DNA of 64,000 bases from Paenibacillus lemnae (GTDB taxonomy: Bacteria > Bacillota > Bacilli > Paenibacillales > Paenibacillaceae), in the NCBI RefSeq assembly GCF_012933385.1, contig NZ_JABBPN010000003.1, positions 124,001-188,000 on the forward strand. Reading direction: 5' to 3'. Under the pieces are notes generated by a model. It did no database searches, was not told where the DNA came from, and saw only the letters and a program-made list of their open reading frames with translations. The position numbers and the translations under genes were made by a program. Positions 44,709 through 53,735 of the stretch are shown here, one piece after another. Numbering within the stretch: the first letter of the stretch is position 1; every line of letters begins with the position of its first letter.

Positions 44709-47700
44709 ATGAAAAGATGGTGCATGCTGTTTCTCTGCCTAGCCGTAGTCCTGGGCTTATTTCCAATATCATCTTCACCGGCCGAGGCGGCTTATGATCA
44801 GCTGCCGGCGTTTCCGGGTGCAGAAGGCTTCGGCTATGCAGCAGCAGGAGGACGGGGCGGTGAGGTCTACTATGTTACCAGCCGTGAGCTGACGGGACCG
44901 GGTACATTTCATGATGGACTGATGACCGCCGGTTCTGTACCGAGAACGATTGTGTTCGGGATTTCCGGTGAAATCACCATTCCTCAGATTGTAGTGAAGA
45001 ACAAGTCGAACATCACGATTGCCGGGCAGACCGCTGCCGGGGACGGGGTGACAATCCGGGGCAACAATATCCGGTTCATCAACTGCAGTGATATCGTCAT
45101 CCGGTATGTTCGCTTTCGTCTAGGTAAACAGGATTTTAACGATGACACGATGTATTTTGAAGACTGCCAAAATGTCATTATCGATCACTCCTCCTTTTCC
45201 TGGGGAACCGACGAGGTGCTCTCCATCAAGAGTAAAAACTACGATAAACCTCTCTCCAAAAACATTACTGTTCAGTGGTCCATCATTTCCGAAGGGCTGT
45301 TAACCCATTCTATGGGCGGCCTCATTGAGATGAATACCATCTCCATGCACCATAACCTGTATGCGCATAATAACGACAGAAACCCTAAGACCAAGGGACA
45401 GATTGATTTCGTGAATAATACGGTCTATAACTGGGGTGGCTATCCCTATGTGGCCGGAGGAGAGTCCGGAACCAAGGGCTATGGCAATGTTGTCGGCAAT
45501 TATTTCATCGCCGGCTTGAACTCAGCGGATCCAGAGTACGCGGTCGTACGCGGCAATGAGAACTACAGCTTGTACCTGGATGGTAACAAAATAGACAGTA
45601 ATAAAAATGGAATGCTGGACGGCACGGATACCGGTGCAGGCATGATGGAGGCCGACCGTCCAAGTGTCCTGGTTCCGGAGCGTTTTGAATACCCGCCGGT
45701 GCATACCCAGAACCTCGAAGCTGCACTGGAGTATGTGCTGAATTACGCGGGTGCCTCACTGATCCGGGATGCGGTGGATATCCGGGTGACAGAGGAGGTG
45801 CGCAATCAGACGGGAGCTATTATCGGCCATGAAAATGATGCCGGAGGATTCCCGGAACTGCAGTCAGGGAAAGGTCCGGCTGACAGAGACCGAGACGGGA
45901 TGCCGGACGATTGGGAGCTGGCCCATGGCTTAAATCCGGATGATCCGGAGGATCGGAACGAAGATCAAAACGGGGACGGTTACACCAATCTGGAGCAGTA
46001 TTTGAATGAGCTTGCGGCGCCCGGTTTTCCTTCCGAATATCCTATGATCCCGCCTGCATGGTCAGGCAGCCCGTTTGAGCCTCAGCCTCCGGTAGAGCCG
46101 CAGCCTGAGCCCGAACCTCTGACTGCGATGAATGGGGACGTCATTCGGAGCGCCAGGGTGGATGATAACAGCGGCAGCGGCAGCCAGAACGCTGTGAACT
46201 GGTCGGTTCAGAATCATCTTCAAATCGGAGATTATGTTGCTGGCGACCGAATGACGGGAAGCAGTCCGTATACATTCGTGACTATTCCGGAAGAAGTTCA
46301 GGGAATGGAATGGATCCGTACGGCGGTAGGTTCCCGCAGTGCGACAAGCGACCGGCTGCTCTCATTTTATTTGACGGCTGAAGCGGACGTATATGTTGCA
46401 CACGACCAGCGGATATCGCCTAAACCGTCATGGCTGGCATCTGCCTATGAAGATACAGGACTAACCATCGAAGACAGCCAGCCGGTGTCGTTCCGGCTGT
46501 ATAAGAAGCATTACCCTGCCGGATCGTCTGTGGTGATGGGACCGAACGGGAGCACGTCGCGTATGAACTATTTCGTCATCATAAAGCCATCAAGGCCTGA
46601 CCTTGAACCGCCAGTACAAGAGCCGTCCGGATTGACAGCTGCTGCGGCAGAGGGGCGCTTGGTGGATCTCCAGTGGCAGGCGGTTGAAGATGCCGGCGTT
46701 TATCTGGTTTACCGACAAGCTGAAACAGAAAGTGAGTTTAATGTGATTGGCACGACGCAGTCTCTTCACTTTAAGGATGAAGATGCGGAACCGGGCATGA
46801 CCTACCGCTATCGGGTCAGTGCTGTCCATGCTGGTGGGGAATCTGGCTACTCCCAAATCGCAGAAGCAGCATTATATGATGAAAGTCAGCCACCGCCTGG
46901 ATCCCCGGCTGAGCTGAATGTAAGTAAAGCTGGAAGCAGGAGCGTCACGCTGGCATGGTCCGCTGTGGAAGAGGCTTCCCTTTATGCCGTTTACCGGAGC
47001 GAAGGAGAAGGAGAGGCTAAGCGGATTGCAGCCACACTCAAGAACAATTTTACCGACACTGCTGTCCAGCCTTCTATTGAATATACTTACAGAGTATCCG
47101 CCTTGGGTGCTGGCGGTGAATCTGATCTGTCTCCGGCTGTCACGTTGACGACGAAAGCTCCGGTAAGTCAACCGGGGACACCTGATGGGCTTTCATCAGC
47201 TGATGTGACACCGTCCTCCTTCTCGATTCGCTGGGAACCCGCGGCTCATGCAGAAGAGTATGCCATCTACCGCAAAGCCGATGGAGAACAGGGATACTCG
47301 AGGATCGGAACTGCGGCAGAACCGGCCTTTACAGACCGGAGCGTCAGCCCGAATCAGAACGGATATACCTACGAGGTCACTGCCGTCAATGAGGCAGGTG
47401 AATCATCACGTTCTTCATCGCTTACGATCGCTATGCCGGTGCCTCAGCCGCCATCTGAATTGGTTACCGGACTGAAGGGGGACGGTTTTGTAGGGCTGAT
47501 CTGGACCTCTCATGGAAGCGCCGTCCAGTATGACATTTACCGTGAAGGAGACGGTGAACCTGTGGTGCTTGCGGGAACCGCCAAGGTGGATACCTTCTAT
47601 GACCGATCGATTGAGCCAGGGGTCGTGTACACCTATTATGTTACGGCAAGAAACGCCAGTGGGGAGTCCGCCGCTTCTAATCAAGTTGTGGTCCATATAA

Positions 47701-47939
47701 AGCTTGAGCATTTGGATGAAGCGATGGCTCGCGCGAAGGATAAGGGAAGGATTAGAAATGAAGGGATTTATCACAGTCTGCTCGTCAAAGTGGAGCGTGC
47801 TCAGCAGGAAGAAGGAGAACAGCGGGTTCAAGCTTTACATGCTTTGGAGAATCAGCTGTCTGCCCAGTCGGGCAAACATATTGATGCCCGGTTTGCAGAG
47901 GAGTTTCTATCCGCGATCCGCTATTTAAAAGGGTTATAA
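44709..47939 (+). CDS. secreted multidomain pectate lyase (PL1 type)
   Basis: 1076 residues. Signal peptide ends near SPAEAA. Residues about 30-400 form a right-handed beta-helix lyase (GAEGFGYAAAGGRGGEVYYV, IVIRYVRFRLG, VIIDHSSFSWGTDE, YAHNNDRNPKTKG). A calcium-binding type-3-like segment follows (DRDRDGMPDDWELAHGLNP, DQNGDGYTNLEQYL). Next comes a module at about 480-640 (GDYVAGDRMTGSSPYTF) common behind Paenibacillus pectinases and likely to bind carbohydrate. Four fibronectin type III repeats and a short helical tail close the protein. It cuts polygalacturonate outside the cell. ATG 44709 follows GGGAGGTG. Confidence 0.9.
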   Translation: MKRWCMLFLCLAVVLGLFPISSSPAEAAYDQLPAFPGAEGFGYAAAGGRGGEVYYVTSRELTGPGTFHDGLMTAGSVPRTIVFGISGEITIPQIVVKNKSNITIAGQTAAGDGVTIRGNNIRFINCSDIVIRYVRFRLGKQDFNDDTMYFEDCQNVIIDHSSFSWGTDEVLSIKSKNYDKPLSKNITVQWSIISEGLLTHSMGGLIEMNTISMHHNLYAHNNDRNPKTKGQIDFVNNTVYNWGGYPYVAGGESGTKGYGNVVGNYFIAGLNSADPEYAVVRGNENYSLYLDGNKIDSNKNGMLDGTDTGAGMMEADRPSVLVPERFEYPPVHTQNLEAALEYVLNYAGASLIRDAVDIRVTEEVRNQTGAIIGHENDAGGFPELQSGKGPADRDRDGMPDDWELAHGLNPDDPEDRNEDQNGDGYTNLEQYLNELAAPGFPSEYPMIPPAWSGSPFEPQPPVEPQPEPEPLTAMNGDVIRSARVDDNSGSGSQNAVNWSVQNHLQIGDYVAGDRMTGSSPYTFVTIPEEVQGMEWIRTAVGSRSATSDRLLSFYLTAEADVYVAHDQRISPKPSWLASAYEDTGLTIEDSQPVSFRLYKKHYPAGSSVVMGPNGSTSRMNYFVIIKPSRPDLEPPVQEPSGLTAAAAEGRLVDLQWQAVEDAGVYLVYRQAETESEFNVIGTTQSLHFKDEDAEPGMTYRYRVSAVHAGGESGYSQIAEAALYDESQPPPGSPAELNVSKAGSRSVTLAWSAVEEASLYAVYRSEGEGEAKRIAATLKNNFTDTAVQPSIEYTYRVSALGAGGESDLSPAVTLTTKAPVSQPGTPDGLSSADVTPSSFSIRWEPAAHAEEYAIYRKADGEQGYSRIGTAAEPAFTDRSVSPNQNGYTYEVTAVNEAGESSRSSSLTIAMPVPQPPSELVTGLKGDGFVGLIWTSHGSAVQYDIYREGDGEPVVLAGTAKVDTFYDRSIEPGVVYTYYVTARNASGESAASNQVVVHIKLEHLDEAMARAKDKGRIRNEGIYHSLLVKVERAQQEEGEQRVQALHALENQLSAQSGKHIDARFAEEFLSAIRYLKGL

Positions 47940-47940
47940 A

Positions 47941-47988
47941 AATCAGGCCCGCTCAGCAGTTTGATCTGCTGAGCGGGCCTGATTTTTT
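47941..47988. terminator. perfect bidirectional terminator between convergent genes
   Basis: Nineteen-base perfect stem, AATCAGGCCCGCTCAGCAG with its complement, loop TTTGAT, flanked by A-run and T-run. Confidence 0.95.
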
Positions 47989-48022
47989 GGGGACGGGCAC
48001 ATGTTGTGTATTGCGTGTATTG

Positions 48023-49072
48023 CTATCCCATCAAATCTGCAATGAGTACCTTCTGCCCGGTACGGGCGCTTTCCAGAGAGGCGAGCACCATCGCCATGCT
48101 GTACTGATTATCACCGCAGTACGTTTCCGGCAGCGTGCCGGATTTCAGGGCGGAGAACATATCCTCCAGGCAGCCGTGATGTCCTGTTTTGTCCATGACA
48201 GGCAGTTCAGCTTCAATGCGGTTCTGCTGTTGAATAAAGCTGGGTTTACCGCTCTCATCCAGGCTTGGTTTGTTGACCGCTTCAGCGTAAATTTCATTGT
48301 GTCCATCCCAGATGGCGGTGCCACGCTCTCCTGTAACGCGCCAGGACGCTTCCCAGGATGTGGGTACACCTTCGGCACACCAGGAGCCGCGGTAGCTGAA
48401 CACCGATCCATCGGACATTTCGAAGATGCATAGTGCCATGGCATTGCCGTTAAACCAGGATCCGGGCGGGTTGAATTCATGGCAGTAGACCGATACGGGA
48501 TCCGCACCAAGAATGAACCGGGCCTGATCGAAGGTATGAATGGCCATATCCAGCAGCAGCGGACTGTCCATAATTTCACGGAAGCCGCCAAAGTGCGGCC
48601 CGAGGAAAAAGTCTGCTCCAGCATATCCGACTCTGCCGATCGTGTCGTCCGCGATTAGTTGGCGGAAGGCGCGAATACGCGGATCAAAGCGGCGGTTCTG
48701 CATGACAGCCTGGATACGCCCTGTCTCTTGGGAGAGAGCGACAATGTCCCGGCAATCAGAGAAGGTTTCGGCCAGAGGCTTCTCCCCAAAAACATGGCAG
48801 CCCTGCTTAAGACCTGCCATCGCTATCCCGTAATGGCTAGCGGGAATGGTCACGTCAAATACGATATTGGCTCCTGTGTCAGCAATCGCTTCATTGATAT
48901 CGGTGAAAGCAGGGCAGTCGAGCCCGTGGCGGGCAGCGAGATTGGCTGCCTGCTGAGGCTGCAGATCCACCAATCCGACAATGGCCGTGTCCGGTCTTTG
49001 GAGGGCGTACTCCACCCATGTGTTGGACATACCGCCGCAGCCGGCTACAATAACACGGTATTTTTTATCCAT
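48023..49072 (-). CDS. Gfo/Idh/MocA-family dehydrogenase
   Basis: About 349 residues. NAD-binding start YRVIVAGCGGMSNTWVEYAL, then FDVTIPASHYGIAMAG and the family Lys-Pro in VFGEKPLAETFSDCR. The substrate side includes LLLDMAIHTFDQARFILG with the active-site histidine. A cytoplasmic sugar, inositol or uronate dehydrogenase. Start placed at ATG 49072; ATG 49087 and 49081 are in frame upstream. The isomerase gene ends 2-17 bases before it on the same strand, so the pair is one operon, probably controlled by the divergent cupin-AraC regulator. Confidence 0.85.
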   Translation of the reverse strand: MDKKYRVIVAGCGGMSNTWVEYALQRPDTAIVGLVDLQPQQAANLAARHGLDCPAFTDINEAIADTGANIVFDVTIPASHYGIAMAGLKQGCHVFGEKPLAETFSDCRDIVALSQETGRIQAVMQNRRFDPRIRAFRQLIADDTIGRVGYAGADFFLGPHFGGFREIMDSPLLLDMAIHTFDQARFILGADPVSVYCHEFNPPGSWFNGNAMALCIFEMSDGSVFSYRGSWCAEGVPTSWEASWRVTGERGTAIWDGHNEIYAEAVNKPSLDESGKPSFIQQQNRIEAELPVMDKTGHHGCLEDMFSALKSGTLPETYCGDNQYSMAMVLASLESARTGQKVLIADLMG

Positions 49073-49089
49073 CAAATTCATCTCCATCT

Positions 49090-49977
49090 TTACACCGGAT
49101 TAGGGATAAAGCTTCCGCCACGGCATTGTTTGAGATAGTTCAGTGCATGCACCTGTCCGGTCATTTCCAGTTCTCCCTTGTACACCGGATCATGCCAGCC
49201 CTCGATATCGATGGTGCCTTGGTATCCATGCTGGCGCAGAATGGTAATAATGTCTGACCAGTTGGTGTCCCCGAAGCCGGGAGTTCTGTGCCATACAAAA
49301 GGGTTCGGTCCATGGATCCCCTGCTCTTTGACGACATCCCAGGCAATGGTGGCGTCCTTGCCATGAACATGGAAAACTTTATGTACCCATTTGCGCAGCT
49401 GCGGGATGGGATCGATCAGGCTGACCATCTGGTGGCACGGCTCCCACTCCAATCCGACATTCTCATTCGGAACAGCATCAAACATCATCTCCCAGGCTGC
49501 CGGGCCGTGAGCGATGTTCCACTCTCCGGTCTGCCAGGTTCCGCCCATGTCACAGTTCTCAAAGGCGATGCGAACGCCGCGGTCTTCTGCCCGGCGCGCC
49601 AGCTCTCCGAATACCTCTTTGAACCTCGGGATGGATTCGTTAATCGGCTGCCCTGGCAGCCGGCCTGTAAAGCCGGAGACGATGTCCGCACCGAACAGAT
49701 GAGCATGGTCGATGGCCCGTTCCCAGCTTGCCAGGGTATCGGCACTGTCTCCGGCTCCCGTAAGCGGATTGCCGAAGATGCTGAGTGACGAAATAACCGC
49801 ACCATGTTCGTCCGTAACCTCCCGGATGGTTTTGGCGGTTTCCGGAAGATCGAGGTCACCGGTAGTCTGCCAAAAGGTCAGATTGAAGGACTCAAACCCG
49901 TGAGGAAGAATTTGCGGAATGACCCGGGCGGCATTGGGAGCGCCTACTAAAGTACCTATACGTATTTCATGATTCAT
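49090..49977 (-). CDS. sugar phosphate isomerase/epimerase (AP endonuclease 2-type TIM barrel)
   Basis: 295 residues, IolE/IolI-like barrel. Metal-site residues are seen in VRIAFENCDMGGTW, NVGLEWEPCHQMV, VFHVHGKDATI and GTIDIEGWHDPVY, the Glu-Asp/His-Glu pattern of this family. Converts one keto sugar or inositol derivative into another. Pairs with the dehydrogenase downstream; such pairs often process an unusual monosaccharide. The ATG has only a distant GGAGTGA site. Confidence 0.85.
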   Translation of the reverse strand: MNHEIRIGTLVGAPNAARVIPQILPHGFESFNLTFWQTTGDLDLPETAKTIREVTDEHGAVISSLSIFGNPLTGAGDSADTLASWERAIDHAHLFGADIVSGFTGRLPGQPINESIPRFKEVFGELARRAEDRGVRIAFENCDMGGTWQTGEWNIAHGPAAWEMMFDAVPNENVGLEWEPCHQMVSLIDPIPQLRKWVHKVFHVHGKDATIAWDVVKEQGIHGPNPFVWHRTPGFGDTNWSDIITILRQHGYQGTIDIEGWHDPVYKGELEMTGQVHALNYLKQCRGGSFIPNPV

Positions 49978-50106
49978 GATTGAAATTCACTCCAATATTG
50001 GCTTATAGTCTTCTTGACACACTCATTATAGTCCGGCAGCTGCCCGATGACTCTATACAATGTTGTGCATTATTAGTCTTATCTTGTGTTTAAGGGGGAG
50101 AAGCCA

Positions 50107-51003
50107 GTGACAAATATGGAAGCGCTTCACGAGAATACCCGTATGGATCATAAATCCCATCCGTTTCAGCTCTTTCAGAATCGGTGTTCTGAAATGAAGG
50201 TGGGGGAGTGTGTATTATATCTGCACTGGCACGAGCATTTTGAATTTATCGTGATGCGCAGCGGCAAGGCGCAGTTCCACATAGATAGCAGACCTTACAT
50301 GGCACAGACAGGTGAGGTGCTGGTTATCCCTGCCGGGGCGCTGCATGTGGGGTTTGCGGTGGAGGATGGGAACGTGAATTATGATTCGGTCGTCGTAAAC
50401 GGAGCACTTTTTCACGACTTTATTCATGACCCGGTGCACACCGGGTTTGTATCGCCTTATCTGGAAGGCCGGCTGCGTTTTCCGGTTAAGCCGGCTGAGG
50501 AGGACGACGCCTGTGAGGGGGCATATCCGCTTTTATTTGAAGCGATTGAGGAGATGGCGGATCAGCCCCCGGCATATCAGCTTGTCGTCAAATCAAAGCT
50601 GCATGCGCTGTTCACGCTGCTGGCGCGGCGTTTTCTGCCTCAGCACCCGCAGGGCGGGGCGGCAGCTCCCTATTTTCCGAACCGCGACCGGTTTAAGGGG
50701 CTGATCGAGCACATAGAAGCAAATCCGGCAGAAAAAATGTCAGTCACGGATGCCGCAGGTCAAGTCGGACTGAACGTGTACCATTTTTGCAAAATGTTTA
50801 AGAAGCTGACCGGTCAGACGTTCGTGGAGTATATGAATGGATGCCGTATCGCGCTGGCGGAGCAGCTGCTGCAGGAAAGCAGCCTGACGATCACGGAGAT
50901 TGCCGAGCGCGTAGGCTGTGACAATGCGAATTATTTTACGAAGCTGTACAAGAAATATAAAGGCATGCCTCCCTCCAGGGGCCGAGTGAAAAAAGAGATC
51001 TGA
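50107..51003 (+). CDS. cupin-AraC transcriptional regulator
   Basis: About 298 residues. N-terminal cupin with HWHEHFEFIVMRSGKAQFH and GEVLVIPAGALHVGF; C-terminal AraC pair with MSVTDAAGQVGLNVYHFCKM and LTITEIAERVGCDNANYFTK. Soluble, so it responds to a cytoplasmic sugar. GTG 50107 lies six bases after AAGGGGGAG. Divergent from the isomerase/dehydrogenase operon, which it probably controls. Confidence 0.85.
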   Translation: MTNMEALHENTRMDHKSHPFQLFQNRCSEMKVGECVLYLHWHEHFEFIVMRSGKAQFHIDSRPYMAQTGEVLVIPAGALHVGFAVEDGNVNYDSVVVNGALFHDFIHDPVHTGFVSPYLEGRLRFPVKPAEEDDACEGAYPLLFEAIEEMADQPPAYQLVVKSKLHALFTLLARRFLPQHPQGGAAAPYFPNRDRFKGLIEHIEANPAEKMSVTDAAGQVGLNVYHFCKMFKKLTGQTFVEYMNGCRIALAEQLLQESSLTITEIAERVGCDNANYFTKLYKKYKGMPPSRGRVKKEI

Positions 51004-51078
51004 ACCTCAATATTTTTGCAGAGTGCATGAAACAATTCAGCTCAGCGGATCGTGTTCTATGTAGGAGGTGTGAAGCAG

Positions 51079-51582
51079 TTGGATGAGTGCAGGGACTTCG
51101 GGAATGCGGCTGATCTCTTCCGTGAACAGGTCGACCGGCATGCAGATATGGTGCTTCGGCTTGCACTGAGCCACACCGGGAATTTAGCAGATGCACAGGA
51201 TGTGTGTCAGGAAGTCCTGATCAAGCTGTGCAGATACCGGCAGGGCTTCTCCAGTATGGAGCATGAGAAAGCCTGGCTCATTCGGGTCACCATCAATCAG
51301 TGCCAGGACCTGTCCCGGTCGGTTTGGAGCAGATGGTTCGCTCCGGTGGAGAACGTCCCGCTTATCGATCAGGATACCGAGGAGATGGATGTGCTGTCCC
51401 ATGTGCTGATGCTGCCTCGTAAGTATCGGCTGGTGATCCATCTTTATTATTACGAAGGCTACAAGACTTCTGAGATCGCCGATTTGCTGGATCTGAATGA
51501 GGCTACAGTTCGAACACAGCTGAAGCGGGCGAAGGGAAAACTTCGGATTATGATACAAGGAGGGTTTGAGGATGAAGATTAA
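51079..51582 (+). CDS. ECF-type RNA polymerase sigma factor
   Basis: About 167 residues. Region 2 is DMVLRLALSHTGNLADAQDVCQEV and KAWLIRVTINQCQD; region 4 is LPRKYRLVIHLYYYEGYKTS and LDLNEATVRTQLKRAKGKL. TTG 51079 is set by AGGAGGTG eight bases upstream. The next gene starts inside its 3' end and encodes a membrane protein, its probable anti-sigma partner. Targets unknown. The neighbouring PL10 lyase has a normal SigA-like promoter, so it need not be a target. Confidence 0.9.
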   Translation: MDECRDFGNAADLFREQVDRHADMVLRLALSHTGNLADAQDVCQEVLIKLCRYRQGFSSMEHEKAWLIRVTINQCQDLSRSVWSRWFAPVENVPLIDQDTEEMDVLSHVLMLPRKYRLVIHLYYYEGYKTSEIADLLDLNEATVRTQLKRAKGKLRIMIQGGFEDED

Positions 51583-52234
51583 CCGGAAATACGTGAGCGG
51601 TATGAACCGGATTCAGGCGGAGAAGGAACTTAAAGATCGGGTGATCACACTTGCGCGCTCGGACAGCGGCACTCCTTCAGAGGGATATTTGGAGAACATT
51701 CACCCTGTGCGTCGGCGGAGGTTGCGCACGGCCGCGATGATTAGCGCTGCACTTTTGTTTGTTGTTATGACTTTCGCTCTGGTGGATAATCAGAACGGGC
51801 AAGAGCAGGGCGGCCTCATTCCAAGCTTGGCGATTACCGCATATGCTGCCGACGGAATGCCGATCGAAGTCAAACCTAACGTCGATTTTCCGCTAGGTCA
51901 GTACTCGCCGACCATGAGCAGTGTGCCAGGTCTTCCTCTAACCATCACGGCCGAGGATGCTGACCAGATTGAACTAACCGCTTCTGGCGGCAAGTTCGTA
52001 CTGTGGAATACGACGGATTATAAGGTGAGAGAGCAGGGGCGGACAGTCAGTGTTTCGTCAGGGGATAAGGTATATTGGTCACCGCCGCTGTCAAGACATG
52101 AGAAGCAGCATGTTTTGTATACGATTAATGTTGACGTGTATCTAAATAAGGAAAAGGTCGGCACACGTATCATTGAAATTACCAAAAAAGATGATAACAA
52201 GCTGATGTATACCGGCAGGCTGGCAGCGGATTAG
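51572..52234 (+). CDS. probable anti-sigma membrane protein
   Basis: 220 residues: a basic cytoplasmic N-terminus of about 50 residues, one membrane segment (TAAMISAALLFVVMTFALV), then an extracellular domain of about 140 residues starting LAITAYAADG, a beta-rich domain found in many Clostridia and Paenibacillus proteins next to ECF sigma genes. No zinc-finger anti-sigma motif (HxxxCxxC) is seen. AAGGAGGG precedes ATG 51572, which lies inside the sigma gene. Ends in a hairpin. Confidence 0.7.
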   Translation: MKINRKYVSGMNRIQAEKELKDRVITLARSDSGTPSEGYLENIHPVRRRRLRTAAMISAALLFVVMTFALVDNQNGQEQGGLIPSLAITAYAADGMPIEVKPNVDFPLGQYSPTMSSVPGLPLTITAEDADQIELTASGGKFVLWNTTDYKVREQGRTVSVSSGDKVYWSPPLSRHEKQHVLYTINVDVYLNKEKVGTRIIEITKKDDNKLMYTGRLAAD

Positions 52235-52236
52235 AG

Positions 52237-52276
52237 GCAAGAAACCGTCATCTCGTGATGGCGGTTTCTTGCTGTC
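52237..52276 (+). terminator. terminator of the sigma operon
   Basis: Perfect 16-base stem GCAAGAAACCGTCATC / GATGGCGGTTTCTTGC, loop TCGT. T-tract weak. Confidence 0.7.
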
Positions 52277-52338
52277 TGATTGAATTTATATTTATATAAT
52301 AAAACATAAATTCAATTATAAACTTTTTAAGTTAATAA

Positions 52339-52368
52339 TTGACATAATATGAGAGGTTAAACTATAAT
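52339..52368 (+). promoter_or_regulatory. SigA-type promoter of the PL10 lyase gene
   Basis: -35 TTGACA at 52339-52344 and -10 TATAAT at 52363-52368, spacer 18. Both hexamers match the consensus fully. About 130 bases of leader follow before the ATG. Confidence 0.75.
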
Positions 52369-52382
52369 TGTAAGCGTTAACA
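52369..52382 (+). promoter_or_regulatory. cre box covering the PL10 transcription start
   Basis: TGTAAGCGTTAACA is a full match to TGWAARCGYTWWCW and directly follows the -10 box, a position at which CcpA would block initiation. Suggests glucose repression of the lyase. Confidence 0.75.
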
Positions 52383-52503
52383 TATCGTTATCGTAACTCT
52401 ATTTTTTTAGTTCCTATTGAAAGGAGGTGTATTCTTCTTATCTCAGCTTAGATACAGCTTAATTTTCAAATTAACGTGGTTCAAGTCCAGAAAGGAGTTG
52501 GTG

Positions 52504-53466
52504 ATGTTAATGAAGAAGAACAAGCCTTATATGTCTGCTGCGCTTGTCTTGACTCTTTTGTTTAGTGTACTGAGTGTAATGCTTCAGCCTGCTGAGCCGG
52601 TATCTGCAGATTCAGGGGAGACAGCCACCATTGCGGAGATTTTGAGTAATCAACGGTCAGATGGAGGCTGGAGAAAAAATTATGCCACCACCAGTGGCGA
52701 GTGGGCTAAATCAACCATCGATAACGGAGCCACCTATACTGAAATCCGCAGGCTTGCTGCCGAGTTCAAGCGAACTAATGACAGCAGGTATTCAGCAGCT
52801 GCGGTGCGAGGCATTCAATTCCTGCTCAATATGCAGTATTCTAACGGCGGCTGGCCACAGATTTATAACAGCTCCGGATATCATAAACATATAACATTTA
52901 ATGATAATGCGATGGTTAACGTAATGAAATTGTTGGACGAGGTGTCTCAGAAGAAGGGAGATTTCTCCTTTGTGGACACATCGCTGGCAGATCGCAGCAG
53001 GTCTGCGGTCGCCAAGGGAGTAGACTGCCTTCTTAACACACAGGTTATTGTGAATGAAAAAAGGACGGCCTGGGGACAACAGCATGATTCCGGGACGCTG
53101 AAGCCGGCCGGAGCGCGGGCTTATGAGGTGCCTTCGCTTACAGCTAATGAGAGCGTAGGCATTGTACAGTTTCTGAAAACAAGACCAGCCAGCTCTCAGA
53201 TCACAGCTTCTATCAAGGCAGCCGAAGACTGGTTCAGAACAGTACAAATTCTCGGCATCCGGGTTGTAAAAACTAGTGATGATGTCATTGTGGTGGAGGA
53301 TCCGAGTGTAACAACGCCGATATGGGCACGCTTTTATGAGATTAGAAGCAATCGGCCGATCTTTGTAGGGCGTGACGGGGTGGTCAAATACAAGCTCAGT
53401 GATATCGAGAAAGAACGCCGAACAGGGTATTCCTGGTACGGGAACTGGCCATCGAAGGTGCTGTAA
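52504..53466 (+). CDS. secreted pectate lyase, PL10
   Basis: 320 residues. Signal peptide (LVLTLLFSVLSVM, cut near PVSA-DS). PL10 (alpha/alpha)3 lyase blocks are present: KSTIDNGATYTEIRRLA, MQYSNGGWPQIYN, HITFNDNAMVNVMKLL, WGQQHDSGTLKPAGARAYE and the final RRTGYSWYGNWPSKVL, so the domain is complete. Acts outside the cell on polygalacturonate, complementing the PL1 enzyme. ATG 52504 follows AAAGGAG. Promoter and cre box lie upstream. Confidence 0.9.
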   Translation: MLMKKNKPYMSAALVLTLLFSVLSVMLQPAEPVSADSGETATIAEILSNQRSDGGWRKNYATTSGEWAKSTIDNGATYTEIRRLAAEFKRTNDSRYSAAAVRGIQFLLNMQYSNGGWPQIYNSSGYHKHITFNDNAMVNVMKLLDEVSQKKGDFSFVDTSLADRSRSAVAKGVDCLLNTQVIVNEKRTAWGQQHDSGTLKPAGARAYEVPSLTANESVGIVQFLKTRPASSQITASIKAAEDWFRTVQILGIRVVKTSDDVIVVEDPSVTTPIWARFYEIRSNRPIFVGRDGVVKYKLSDIEKERRTGYSWYGNWPSKVL

Positions 53467-53546
53467 GCTTGTCCTTACGGTATTCAGCGTTGTTAAACAT
53501 AGCTAGGTTCCAGCTTCATAGGCCAAATTAGTTCATTATTCAATAG

Positions 53547-53602
53547 AGAAAGCGGTCTTGTTGTCAAAGTCTCTGACTTTGACAGCGTAGGGCGCTTTTC
53601 TT
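53547..53602 (+). terminator. terminator of the PL10 gene
   Basis: Inner stem TTGTCAAAGTC / GACTTTGACA and outer pairing of AGAAAGCG with CGCTTTTCT, then TTTG. Confidence 0.75.
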
Positions 53603-53735
53603 TGTTTGCTTATGGGTTGAATCATTCTCCTAAAGGTTGAAAGGTTGGAGGTATGAGCCGGGGAGTGCTAGAATTAAACAAGACGAATTCAAGAAACGCA
53701 TAAGTCAGCTGCGTACACAAAGGAGACGATACATC

